A stretch of 64,000 nt of DNA, taken from NCBI RefSeq assembly GCF_001629735.1, contig NZ_CP015224.1:4216001-4280000 (forward strand). Direction: 5' to 3'. The notes below the pieces were generated by a model. That model worked only from the letters and a program-made list of their open reading frames with translations, did no database searches and was not told the DNA's origin. The position numbers were made by a program, and so were the translations under genes. The stretch comes from Lysinibacillus sphaericus (GTDB taxonomy: Bacteria > Bacillota > Bacilli > Bacillales_A > Planococcaceae). Shown here in pieces: positions 9,335 through 17,169 of the stretch (within the stretch, counting starts at the first letter, position 1; each line of letters opens with the position of its first letter).

Positions 9335-10051
9335 TTGGATATTTTTGCACACAGAGGTGTTTCTGCAAGCTACCCGGAAAATACAATTGCTGCATTTCAA
9401 GCAGCATCTAAGCTTCCTATAGCAGGGATTGAGCTAGATGTTCATTTAACAGCAGATAAAGAGGTCGTTGTTATTCATGATGAAACCATTAACCGTACCT
9501 CCAATGGTTCAGGCTATGTAAAAGATTTTACGTTACAGCAATTACGTACATTTGATTTTGGCTCATGGTACTCATTGGATTATAGTGGAGAAGTGATTCC
9601 GACCTTAGGGGAGGTACTAGAACAATTTGTAGGTACCAATCATCGTATTAACATTGAGCTAAAAACAGATGTGTTTGCCTATGAAGGAATCGAGACATTA
9701 GTACTAAAGGAAGTAGCAGCCCAACAAATGACTGAGAGGGTTATTATCTCTTCTTTTAATCATGAATCGTTGCAAACAGTCGCTCAAATTGCACCATATA
9801 TTGAAATTGCTGCATTGTTTGCAGAAGTTTTAGTGGATTTTTCGACTTACGTTGCGCTCATTCCTGCTAAAGGCATCCATGTTAGTTTGCCTACAGCGTA
9901 TCGTAAATCAGTAAAACTAGCGCTCGCTGAAGGGGCATCTGTACGTGTTTATACAGTCAACGAGGAGCAGGATGCTCGATACTTACAGCAACTAGGAATA
10001 CAAGCGATATTTACTGATGATCCAGAGAAAATATTAAAAGCCCTTACTTAA
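9335..10051 (+). CDS. Glycerophosphodiester phosphodiesterase
   Basis: The 238-residue cytoplasmic enzyme hydrolyses glycerophosphodiesters to glycerol-3-phosphate and an alcohol. The GDPD signature is clear: HRGVSASYPENT with the catalytic first histidine at the N-terminus, then ELDVHLTADKEVVVIHDETINRTSNG carrying the metal-binding E/D and second histidine. The C-terminal barrel strand ends VRVYTVNEEQDARYLQQLGI with TDDP, as in UgpQ-type proteins. There is no signal peptide, unlike secreted GlpQ, so the substrate is probably taken up or arises from lipid turnover. The start is TTG, fixed by GAGGAGGTTT just upstream. It stands alone. Confidence 0.92.
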   Translation: MDIFAHRGVSASYPENTIAAFQAASKLPIAGIELDVHLTADKEVVVIHDETINRTSNGSGYVKDFTLQQLRTFDFGSWYSLDYSGEVIPTLGEVLEQFVGTNHRINIELKTDVFAYEGIETLVLKEVAAQQMTERVIISSFNHESLQTVAQIAPYIEIAALFAEVLVDFSTYVALIPAKGIHVSLPTAYRKSVKLALAEGASVRVYTVNEEQDARYLQQLGIQAIFTDDPEKILKALT

Positions 10052-10067
10052 AACAATGTGAGGAGAG

Positions 10068-10121
10068 GCGCTCGAATTCCGTGGAATGTTTATGTAAGTA
10101 TAGCCCACGGAACGCGGCGTC
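10068..10121. repeat. GC-rich imperfect inverted repeat
   Basis: TTCCGTGG (10077-10084) and CCACGGAA (10105-10112) form a perfect 8-bp arm pair, with partly matching GC-rich flanks (GCGCTCG and CGCGGCG). Composition is unlike the AT-rich surroundings. It lies between convergent genes and lacks a T run, so it is not a standard terminator. It may be a degenerate copy of a dispersed Bacillaceae repeat. Confidence 0.5.
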
Positions 10122-10137
10122 TTCTATAAGGTTCGTA

Positions 10138-11160
10138 TTACCATTTTGCTTGGTGTTCCTCAATGCATCCAAGCATTTGTCGAATAACTAATGTTTCACC
10201 ATTGTCGAGCAAAATGGAACCGTCATAATAACCAAATAATTGATGTACTTCTGATTTTACTAGCTTTGCATTTGTATAGGCTACACGTTCAAAAAACGGA
10301 GAGAAGGTTAGTGACACTTGATGAGAGAATTTGGTTTTAACTTTCCAGCGCTGCATGTAATCTTCTGAATCATAATCAAACAATAAATCCTCATGTATTT
10401 TTGTCATTTTACCATCAACAAAAACAGCATTTTCAGTCATACCTGTTCCATCTGTCCATTTGCCTCCTAAATTAAGTCCAATCCTTCTTCCACGGACCCG
10501 TTGAGAGGCCATTCCCCAATTCCATACCGCTTCACGCGGCCATACACCTCGACCGTAATCTAAGACAGCAAAATTTTCTTCTGCCGAAAAATTATAACGA
10601 CGAGTACCAATTGTGACAACACCTGAAGTAGGGAGTGTATGATGCTTTCCTGTAAATTGAAATGTTTTACGATTCCAAGGGATGACAACATTTAAGGTTT
10701 CGTCTGTAGCGGGATGTTGAATGATAAGCTTTGCACGTAAAATATCTCCATCAAAATTTGGAATAGAAACGGATAGGTGCGTTTCATTTTGTACATATAG
10801 TATATCAATCATCATTTCGCTATTTTTAAACGATACAGATTCTAAAACCTGTGTAGGCATTTTTAATTTACCACCGAAGGGAATGGTAATCGTTTTTTCG
10901 AAATAGCGCTGCGTTTCATATTCAAGGAAATAGACGAAGCAGACTGCTGCATAATCTAGATGACTAATCGTAGCGGAAAATAAGATTTCATCACCGTAGA
11001 CACACCAATAGTTCCATTTCTTTTTGCGCATGAGATGGCCGCTTAAATTGCTATTGATAAATGGTTTACGTGCAAATCCGATGGCTGCTGGATTTAAATT
11101 ACCCTTTTTATCGCATAAAAGAGTAGGCTGTAAAATTTCTTTCTCAGCATGCTGCTTCAC
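10138..11160 (-). CDS. DUF2804 family protein
   Basis: About 340 residues matching the DUF2804 family, recognised by the conserved C-terminal block WNWGMASQRVRGRRIGLNLG followed by KWTDGTGMTENAVFVDG. The family is beta-rich and resembles lipocalin/hydroxyneurosporene-synthase-like folds; its biochemical role is not established. The frame stays open to 11349, but that would overlap the divergent amidase start. I prefer the GTG at 11160, with AGAAGGG spaced 9 bases upstream; ATG at 11169 is the in-frame alternative but touches that ribosome site. A possible extended -10 element lies at 11213-11221. No obvious functional partner is nearby. Confidence 0.82.
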   Translation of the reverse strand: MKQHAEKEILQPTLLCDKKGNLNPAAIGFARKPFINSNLSGHLMRKKKWNYWCVYGDEILFSATISHLDYAAVCFVYFLEYETQRYFEKTITIPFGGKLKMPTQVLESVSFKNSEMMIDILYVQNETHLSVSIPNFDGDILRAKLIIQHPATDETLNVVIPWNRKTFQFTGKHHTLPTSGVVTIGTRRYNFSAEENFAVLDYGRGVWPREAVWNWGMASQRVRGRRIGLNLGGKWTDGTGMTENAVFVDGKMTKIHEDLLFDYDSEDYMQRWKVKTKFSHQVSLTFSPFFERVAYTNAKLVKSEVHQLFGYYDGSILLDNGETLVIRQMLGCIEEHQAKW

Positions 11161-11212
11161 ATTTAACATCCCTTCTGGTCCTAAAATAAAATCATACATT
11201 TCTTTTAATCTT

Positions 11213-11221
11213 ATTGTAGCA
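11213..11221 (-). promoter_or_regulatory. Extended -10 element for the DUF2804 gene
   Basis: The minus strand reads TGCTACAAT, an extended -10 box, about 50 bases before the preferred GTG start. No good -35 is visible. It supports the shorter N-terminus, because longer alternatives would start at or before the inferred transcript start. Confidence 0.38.
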
Positions 11222-11342
11222 AAAATGATCTTAAAAATGGAAAGGAACATACTGATTATACCTATTTTCGACAATAATATGAGTAAGGACCTAACTAATA
11301 GAAATACTTGAAGAGACATATGATGGCATAAGGAGGGGGTGT

Positions 11343-11837
11343 ATGGCAAAGATGTATAATAGGCAAGCTGCTGTACAGTATGCCAATTTGTGGTGGAATA
11401 GACGTAATCCAGCTTTTCCTAACTTTGATGTAGACTGTACCAACTATATATCACAATGTTTATTAGCAGGTGGGGCACCAATGCGAGGGGCACCAAGTAG
11501 AGAGAAGGGCTGGTGGATTCAACAAGGAAATTGGAGCTTTAGCTGGTCTGTTGCACACTCTTTAAGGTGGTATTTAGAAGGCTCAACGATAGGGTTGAAG
11601 GGTACACGTGTTCAAACCGCTGAAGAGCTGGAGTTGGGTGATGTTATTTTTTATGATTTTCAAGGAAATGGGAGAATCGATCACTCTGTTATTGTTACTA
11701 GTATTCAAAACGGGATTCCTTATGTAAATGCCCATACTTCAGATAGTATTAATCGACCGTATTTTTATGAGGACTCCACAGCCTATACACCAAGCATGAC
11801 TTACTTTTTCTATCATATAGAGGATAGCTTTGCTTAG
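11343..11837 (+). CDS. Putative amidase domain protein (Amidase_6 type)
   Basis: A 164-residue protein with the putative amidase domain: an N-terminal YNRQAAVQYANLWWNRRNP, then FDVDCTNYISQCLLAGG with the candidate catalytic cysteine in DCTN, and a histidine in GRIDHSVIVTS followed by YVNAHTSD. This Cys-His layout is NlpC/P60-like and is found in Firmicute proteins linked to cell-wall or sporulation peptide cleavage. There is no signal peptide or wall-binding repeat, so it is a minimal domain that may act in the cytoplasm or mother cell. Start supported by AAGGAGGGGGTGT before the ATG. Confidence 0.85.
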   Translation: MAKMYNRQAAVQYANLWWNRRNPAFPNFDVDCTNYISQCLLAGGAPMRGAPSREKGWWIQQGNWSFSWSVAHSLRWYLEGSTIGLKGTRVQTAEELELGDVIFYDFQGNGRIDHSVIVTSIQNGIPYVNAHTSDSINRPYFYEDSTAYTPSMTYFFYHIEDSFA

Positions 11838-11932
11838 GATGAGGTAGTTTTAAAGCATATCATTTTATGATAATGTGAGGGTAGAAGAGATAAACTTAAA
11901 AGGTTGTCTTGTGGTAGAAGGAGAATGGATAT

Positions 11933-12505
11933 ATGAGCGAACAATTTTTATCGGTTAGAGATGCAATTATTCAACGTCGTTCCATTAAAAAATTTAATGG
12001 TCAACCTGTAGATCGGGACGATTTATTGGCCATTATCGACGATGCAGTTTGGGCACCCAACCACGGTAACCGTGAGCCTTGGCGCTTAGTGGTAGCCTGT
12101 GGGAAGGAATTAGAAGACCTACAACATTTATTACGCGACCTGACGATTCCGAAATGGCAAGAGCTTCTAAGTGAAGACTTGGCAAAGCAGATGTTGAAAT
12201 TTACGTTACCTGGTGGCTATGCCTTTGTTATCGTACCTGAGGATGCTCGTCAAAAAGAGCGTTTAGAGGATTATGGTGCAGCGAGTATCTTTATTCAAAA
12301 TATGCAACTGTTAGCATGGGATAGAGGGATAGGCTCTTGCTGGAAAACACCAGGCTTTTTAGATAATCCAAAGTTCCGCGAAGCCTTAAAGGTACAGCCG
12401 GGTGAACGTGTTATTGCGATGCTACAAGTGGGTTATTTTGATGAAGTGCCAAAAGGAAAAGAACGGAAAAAATCAGCTGAAATTGTTACAGTTTTTGGCC
12501 AGTAA
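11933..12505 (+). CDS. Nitroreductase family FMN oxidoreductase
   Basis: A 190-residue nitroreductase-fold protein. The N-terminal FMN phosphate-binding motif is QRRSIKKFNGQPV, followed by DDAVWAPNHGNREPWRLVV, typical of the family. The C-terminal half has GAASIFIQNMQLLAWDRGIG and a final EVPKGKERKK segment contacting FMN. Such homodimers reduce nitro compounds or quinones with NAD(P)H; the size fits B. subtilis YfhC-like members. Physiological substrate unknown. An AGAAGGAG site precedes the ATG. A hairpin terminator shared with the convergent dipeptidase follows. Confidence 0.87.
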   Translation: MSEQFLSVRDAIIQRRSIKKFNGQPVDRDDLLAIIDDAVWAPNHGNREPWRLVVACGKELEDLQHLLRDLTIPKWQELLSEDLAKQMLKFTLPGGYAFVIVPEDARQKERLEDYGAASIFIQNMQLLAWDRGIGSCWKTPGFLDNPKFREALKVQPGERVIAMLQVGYFDEVPKGKERKKSAEIVTVFGQ

Positions 12506-12524
12506 TTGCATAAAGCACCAAAGA

Positions 12525-12556
12525 AAATCCCCTCACTGAAGTAGTTGAGGGGATTT
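12525..12556. terminator. Hairpin terminator between nitroreductase and dipeptidase
   Basis: A perfect 11-bp stem (12525-12535 with 12546-12556) lies between two convergent stop codons. Short T tracts on each strand suggest two-way use. Confidence 0.7.
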
Positions 12557-12575
12557 GTTATGGAATCAAAAAAAA

Positions 12576-13958
12576 TTATTTTTTTAATTCCGAAACTTCA
12601 TATAAATAATCACTTAAAACGCGTAAACCTTTATCAAAGTTTTCTAAATGGAAATGCTCATTAGGAGCATGGAAGTTTTCACTAGATAAACCGAAGCCCA
12701 TTAATACTACAGGGATTTCTAAAATTTCATCAAATGCAGCAACGATAGGGATAGATCCACCACCACGAGTGTAAGCAGTAGGCACATTATAAACTTTTTC
12801 ATAAGAACGTCCAGCTGCTTGAATGAAAGGATGATCAAATGGTGTTAAGAATGCAGGGCCTTTATCAAATTCCGAAATGTTAATTTCTACTCCAGCGGGC
12901 TTATGCTTTTCAACGTGGGCTTTTAATAGGGCCACGATTTCATCAGGCTCTTGATTTGGGACGAGACGACATGTGATTTTAGCGCCTGCTTCAGCAGGTA
13001 ATACCGTTTTGATGCCTTCTCCAGAGAAACCACCAAAGACCCCATTAACCTCTAATGTTGGACGAGCCCAAGTACGTTCTAGGTAGGTAAACCCTTGTTC
13101 ACCAAATAGTTCTTTAACACCGACCTCTTGTTTAACTGACTCTTCATCAAAACCAAGCGCGCGATAAGCTTCACGTTCTTCTTCTGTTAAAGGTAATACA
13201 TTGTCGTAGAAACCCTCCACCTGGATTGTGCCATGCTCATCACGGAAGGATGCTAATATTTCAGCTAATGCATGGATGGCATTTTGCACGCCTCCACCAT
13301 AGAGACCTGAGTGTAAATCTCCTTTAGCTCCACGCACATCAATTTGAATACCTGCTAAACCACGTAAGCCATAGCATACTGCAGGTTTACCAGGACCATA
13401 AAGGCCAGTATCAGAAATTAAAATTAGATCCGACGCTAATTTTTCCTTATATTCTTCAACAAAGGAAGGTAAATGTGGACTACCAATTTCTTCTTCACCT
13501 TCATAAATAAATTTAACGTTCACGGGTAAAGTTCCTGTTGTTGCAAATAAAGCTTCAATCATTTTTAAGTGCATAAATACTTGCCCTTTATCATCACTGG
13601 CACCACGAGCGAATAATTTATTGTCGCGAATGGTAGGATTGAAAGGTTCGCTCTCCCATAAATTTAAAGGATCAACAGGTTGTACATCATAATGACCATA
13701 AAACAATATAGTGGGTTTGCCTTCCGCATGTAACCAATCAGCATAGACAACTGGATGACCTGCAGTTTGAGTAATAGAGATATTCTCAAGATTTAATTTT
13801 TCAAATGCATTAGCGAGCCATTGTGCTGCATGTTGGATATCTTCCTTATGCTCAGATAAAGAACTAATACTTGGAATTTGTAAAAACTCTTTCAATTCGT
13901 TTAAATGAGCCTCACGATGTTCAGCAAAATAAGCATCAATTTGCTGTAAATTTGTCAT
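12576..13958 (-). CDS. M20 family dipeptidase (CNDP-like)
   Basis: The 460-residue metallopeptidase has the di-zinc M20 layout: FYGHYDVQPVDP supplies the first metal histidine and catalytic aspartate, GASDDKGQVFMHLKM the bridging aspartate, and IYEGEEEIGSP the general-base glutamate and metal glutamate. A dimerisation (lid) domain interrupts at about 200-350, with RGLAGIQIDVRGAKGDLHSG. The C-terminal metal histidine is in SSENFHAPNEHF. It cleaves dipeptides in the cytoplasm for amino-acid recycling. The size fits PepV/carnosinase-like enzymes. RBS AAGAGGG before the ATG. Monocistronic. Confidence 0.9.
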   Translation of the reverse strand: MTNLQQIDAYFAEHREAHLNELKEFLQIPSISSLSEHKEDIQHAAQWLANAFEKLNLENISITQTAGHPVVYADWLHAEGKPTILFYGHYDVQPVDPLNLWESEPFNPTIRDNKLFARGASDDKGQVFMHLKMIEALFATTGTLPVNVKFIYEGEEEIGSPHLPSFVEEYKEKLASDLILISDTGLYGPGKPAVCYGLRGLAGIQIDVRGAKGDLHSGLYGGGVQNAIHALAEILASFRDEHGTIQVEGFYDNVLPLTEEEREAYRALGFDEESVKQEVGVKELFGEQGFTYLERTWARPTLEVNGVFGGFSGEGIKTVLPAEAGAKITCRLVPNQEPDEIVALLKAHVEKHKPAGVEINISEFDKGPAFLTPFDHPFIQAAGRSYEKVYNVPTAYTRGGGSIPIVAAFDEILEIPVVLMGFGLSSENFHAPNEHFHLENFDKGLRVLSDYLYEVSELKK

Positions 13959-14140
13959 CTAGCATCCCTCTTTCTAATATATTTCGATAATAGAAATAGT
14001 ATAGCATATCAAAACTAGAAAGTATTAGCATGGGTTCATAAATAAATAAGCTCTAATGGGGAAAACTGCAACATTTTTATAGCAAGGCTATTGGTTGTAT
14101 TTCATTGTATTAAGCTATGAAATGGAAGGGTACGTGTAGG

Positions 14141-14184
14141 AAAAAATGAAAGACACTGTAGAAAATCCTTTGCAGTGTCTTTCA
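14141..14184 (-). terminator. Terminator of the serine acetyltransferase gene
   Basis: A 12-bp stem (14147-14158 with 14173-14184) is followed on the minus strand by six T residues (plus-strand A run at 14141-14146), about 57 bases beyond the stop. The rest of the gap towards the dipeptidase shows nothing recognisable. Confidence 0.8.
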
Positions 14185-14240
14185 GTAGGTGTGTCTATAA
14201 TGGAAGGTCAATTTTGCCGTCTAATTAAAGCGTGTCAGTA

Positions 14241-15167
14241 TTAAACATTTTTCGATTTACTACTACTGATATTAGGTGTTGGTGGTGAGTTGTACACACG
14301 GGAATAGGGTGGTATTGAATTCATAAGCCAAATGTTACTGCCTAGCACTGAATCGTGACCAATGGTCGTTTCGCCACCTAAAATGGTTGCACCCGCATAA
14401 ATAACGACATTATCTTCAATATTCGGATGACGTTTAATCCCTTTAATTGGATTGCCATTTTCATCAAGAGGGAAGCTTAATGCCCCTAACGTGACACTTT
14501 GATATATTTTGACATTATTGCCGATGATACATGTCTCACCGATTACGACACCTGTGCCGTGATCGATAAAGAAGGATTCACCAATTGTCGCGCCTGGGTG
14601 AATATCGATTCCTGTTAAACTATGTGCATACTCAGACATAATACGTGGGACAATTGGTACGCCCACTTCATATAACTCATGTGCAATACGGTGAATATAT
14701 ACCGCAACAATCGAAGGATAACTTAATAAAATTTCTTCTGTGGAAAGGGCAGCAGGATCTCCGTTGTACGCTGCCTGAATATCCGTTTGCAAGGTTTTAC
14801 GGATTTTTGGAAATTGCGAAATTAAATCCATCACAATGCGATCTGCATCCTCTTGACAAGTACAGTTTTCAAGATTGCTGTTGTATTCCAAATTGTAAAT
14901 TAATACTTTTTCGATAATATCCCGTAAATCCAATGCCGTTTCACGTAGTTTATTACTACTTACTATATTAACGCGTCTAGTATCGATCGGTGGAGCAGTA
15001 TGGATACCCGGAAACAGCACTTCATGAAAATTATCTAAGATTTTATAAATTTTATTGCGCCCAACAAAGCCAATTGAATTTTCAATATCCACATACTGTC
15101 GATTAATATCACATAATGAACTTGTGATTTCTGGAACTTTTTCATTTAACCAATCATTTAAACTCAT
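14241..15167 (-). CDS. epsC: Serine O-acetyltransferase (EpsC type)
   Basis: The 308-residue enzyme acetylates L-serine with acetyl-CoA to O-acetylserine, the cysteine precursor. The N-terminal helical half (about 1-190) is longer than in the 217-residue B. subtilis CysE and fits the EpsC branch. The C-terminal left-handed beta-helix has hexapeptide repeats GIDIHPGATIGESFFIDHG, then TGVVIGETCIIGNNVKIYQ, with catalytic histidines in IHPGA and IDHGTG. The start ATG at 15167 is set by GAGGGGTG; an upstream in-frame ATG has no ribosome site. No T-box is seen in the leader; a plain promoter at 15207-15235 gives a leader of only about 30 bases. Confidence 0.9.
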   Translation of the reverse strand: MSLNDWLNEKVPEITSSLCDINRQYVDIENSIGFVGRNKIYKILDNFHEVLFPGIHTAPPIDTRRVNIVSSNKLRETALDLRDIIEKVLIYNLEYNSNLENCTCQEDADRIVMDLISQFPKIRKTLQTDIQAAYNGDPAALSTEEILLSYPSIVAVYIHRIAHELYEVGVPIVPRIMSEYAHSLTGIDIHPGATIGESFFIDHGTGVVIGETCIIGNNVKIYQSVTLGALSFPLDENGNPIKGIKRHPNIEDNVVIYAGATILGGETTIGHDSVLGSNIWLMNSIPPYSRVYNSPPTPNISSSKSKNV

Positions 15168-15206
15168 TATAAAACACCCCTCAACCTCATAATAACTGAT
15201 GTAATA

Positions 15207-15235
15207 AAAGTACAAAGCATTTCATCCAATAGCAA
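15207..15235 (-). promoter_or_regulatory. Sigma-A-like promoter of the serine acetyltransferase gene
   Basis: TTGCTA (15235-15230) and TACTTT (15212-15207) on the minus strand are exactly 17 bases apart and about 40 bases from the start codon. Confidence 0.5.
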
Positions 15236-15403
15236 CTCTTTTAGCTTTAAAATATATTAATATTTATATTATCGAAAAAATACCTGCATGTGGAGTGCCA
15301 TTAAATAATCTTATATTGTTTTACCATAAAATACGACTGCTTTTAAAGCTTACTGCTTCAGGTTATGATCTAGACGGATTGGCTCTGGGAGAATTTTAAT
15401 CAA

Positions 15404-15447
15404 ATAAAAAGGGTCTGATTTCGGAACGATGCCGAATTCAGACCCTT
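15404..15447 (-). terminator. Terminator of the tandem SDR operon
   Basis: A 16-bp stem with one mismatch (15409-15424 with 15432-15447), loop AACGATG, followed on the minus strand by TTTTTATTTG, just after the stop at 15457. Confidence 0.85.
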
Positions 15448-15456
15448 AGTTTTTTA

Positions 15457-16200
15457 TTAGTGAGCAGTATAGCCGCCATCAACAAGGAGTGTTGTACCAT
15501 TAACAAAGCTTGCATCATCGCTTGCTAAGAATAAAACAGCTTTGGCAATCTCTTCTGGTTTACCAAGACGACCTTGTGGATGAAGGGAAGCTAAATATTC
15601 TTTCTTTTGAGCGTCTACTTCAGCCAATAGAGGTGTATCGATATAGCCAGGACATACAGCATTTACGCGAATACCTTGTTTTGCATAAGCTGTGCATAGG
15701 TTTTGTGTTAATAGTTTTACACCACCTTTTGCAGATGAATAGGCTGTTGGATTTGGTAAGGAAACAAAACTATGGATAGAGCCAGCATTAACTATGACCC
15801 CACCAGTTCCTTGCGCAAGGAACTGCTCAATGGCATATTTATCAGAAAGAAATACACCTGATAAATTTATATCAATTGTTCTTTTCCATTTTTCAAATGA
15901 TAACTCGTGAGCGAATGCATCGTCAGCTACACCTGCATTGGCATACATAATATCAAGTTTTCCATATTTAAGAACGGTTTCATTAATCATGTTTTTAATA
16001 TCATCTTCGCTTGTTACATCCGTTTTTACGAAGAGCGTATCATAACCATCGTTATTCAATTGTTCGGAGATGTTTTGTCCGCGTTCTGAAAAATCGGCAA
16101 TGACTACTTGAGCACCTTCTTGGGCAAAGAGGCGAACTGTTGCTTCACCGATACCACTAGCGCCACCTGTGACGATTGCTACTTTATCTTTTAGTTTCAT
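15457..16200 (-). CDS. Short-chain dehydrogenase/reductase (second of tandem pair)
   Basis: A 247-residue classical SDR: cofactor motif VTGGASGIGEAT near the N-terminus with an acidic residue at the end of beta-2 (VIADFSERG), indicating NAD(H) preference, the NAG motif (MYANAGVAD), catalytic Ser (NAGSIHSF) and YxxxK (YSSAKGGVK). The C-terminus GTTLLVDGGYTAH is typical. These enzymes oxidise or reduce secondary alcohols/ketones; the substrate is unknown. ATG at 16200 is chosen because AAAGGTGG sits 8 bases upstream; a GTG 12 bases earlier overlaps that site. It lies 20 bases after the homologous gene at 16221, so the two probably form an operon and a duplicated or heteromeric enzyme. Confidence 0.88.
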   Translation of the reverse strand: MKLKDKVAIVTGGASGIGEATVRLFAQEGAQVVIADFSERGQNISEQLNNDGYDTLFVKTDVTSEDDIKNMINETVLKYGKLDIMYANAGVADDAFAHELSFEKWKRTIDINLSGVFLSDKYAIEQFLAQGTGGVIVNAGSIHSFVSLPNPTAYSSAKGGVKLLTQNLCTAYAKQGIRVNAVCPGYIDTPLLAEVDAQKKEYLASLHPQGRLGKPEEIAKAVLFLASDDASFVNGTTLLVDGGYTAH

Positions 16201-16220
16201 TTTAATGACCACCTTTATAA

Positions 16221-16976
16221 TTATTTTGCAGTTGCTCCACCATCAATAACAAATTCGGCACCGGTTGAGAAAGAGGATTCATCAGAAGCTAAGAACAGTA
16301 CTGTTTGAGCCACTTCTTTTACAGAACCTAAACGACCTAATGGGAATAAGTTTTTTCCTAATTCATCCTTAGAGCTTCCAGTTGTTGCAGATGCATAATC
16401 GGCCATTCCTGTATCGATATAGCCAGGGTGAATAGAGTTTACGCGGACACCAAATGGGGCATATTCCATTGCGGCATCTTTTGTCATAATGCGTACGGCA
16501 CCTTTACTAGCGCCATATAAAACATGTCCAGCAGCACCTGTTAAGCCTGCAATGGAAGAAGCATTAATGACAGAGCCATTATTTTGTTTGGCCATAAGCG
16601 GCATGATATGCTTCATGCCAAGGAAAACACCAGTTACATTGATGGCCATTAAGCGATTCCAGTCTGAAAGTTCAATTTCTGCAAGTGGTTTAATTATATA
16701 AATGCCTGCATTGTTGAAAAGAATATCAATTTTTTTAAATGTATGAATCGTTATATCTGCAACTTTTTTCCAATCGTCTTCATTGCTAACATCATGACGT
16801 ACAAATAAGGCTTCGCCTCCAATTGCTTGGATGCAGCTAACTGTTTCGTTCCCAGATTGTTCATTTATATCAGTAATGACTATTTTTGCTCCTTCTTTCG
16901 CAAATAATAGTGCAGTTTCTTTCCCGATGCCTGTACCTCCGCCTGTAATAACGGCTACTTTATTTTCAAGTCTCAT
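16221..16976 (-). CDS. Short-chain dehydrogenase/reductase (first of tandem pair)
   Basis: A 251-residue classical SDR with TGGGTGIGKE cofactor motif, acidic VITDINEQ (NAD preference), FNNAGIYI, catalytic serine in INASSIAGLTG and YGASKGAVR, and C-terminal GAEFVIDGGATAK. Similarity to the downstream SDR suggests an old duplication. The ATG at 16976 is preferred, with GGAAGGTG 9-12 bases upstream; an in-frame GTG at 16985 abuts the ribosome site. The gene is divergent from a GAF-LuxR regulator whose start is 193 bases away. That arrangement suggests, but does not prove, local regulation of the SDR pair. Substrate unknown. Confidence 0.88.
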   Translation of the reverse strand: MRLENKVAVITGGGTGIGKETALLFAKEGAKIVITDINEQSGNETVSCIQAIGGEALFVRHDVSNEDDWKKVADITIHTFKKIDILFNNAGIYIIKPLAEIELSDWNRLMAINVTGVFLGMKHIMPLMAKQNNGSVINASSIAGLTGAAGHVLYGASKGAVRIMTKDAAMEYAPFGVRVNSIHPGYIDTGMADYASATTGSSKDELGKNLFPLGRLGSVKEVAQTVLFLASDESSFSTGAEFVIDGGATAK

Positions 16977-17169
16977 TTCAAGCACGCACCTTCCATTATT
17001 TCTGGTTATATGGTTACCTTAGGATTCAAATGTATTCGCTTTATTTTAGCGATAGCTTCATCTTACTCCTTTCAATTTGAAATACTATCCTATAAGATGC
17101 TGTATAATATAGTGATGGAGTACCCTTCATTTATAGGGGTATTTTTAGTAAGGAGGAGAGGAATTTCCT

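Noticed and set aside
11161-11349. N-terminal extension of the DUF2804 protein
   Set aside because: It would overlap the divergent amidase start, passes over the inferred extended -10 element and has no ribosome site; the GTG at 11160 fits better.
15168-15456. Possible T-box (Cys) leader before the serine acetyltransferase gene
   Set aside because: No T-box core motif or terminator/antiterminator pair is present, and the likely promoter leaves a leader of only about 30 bases.
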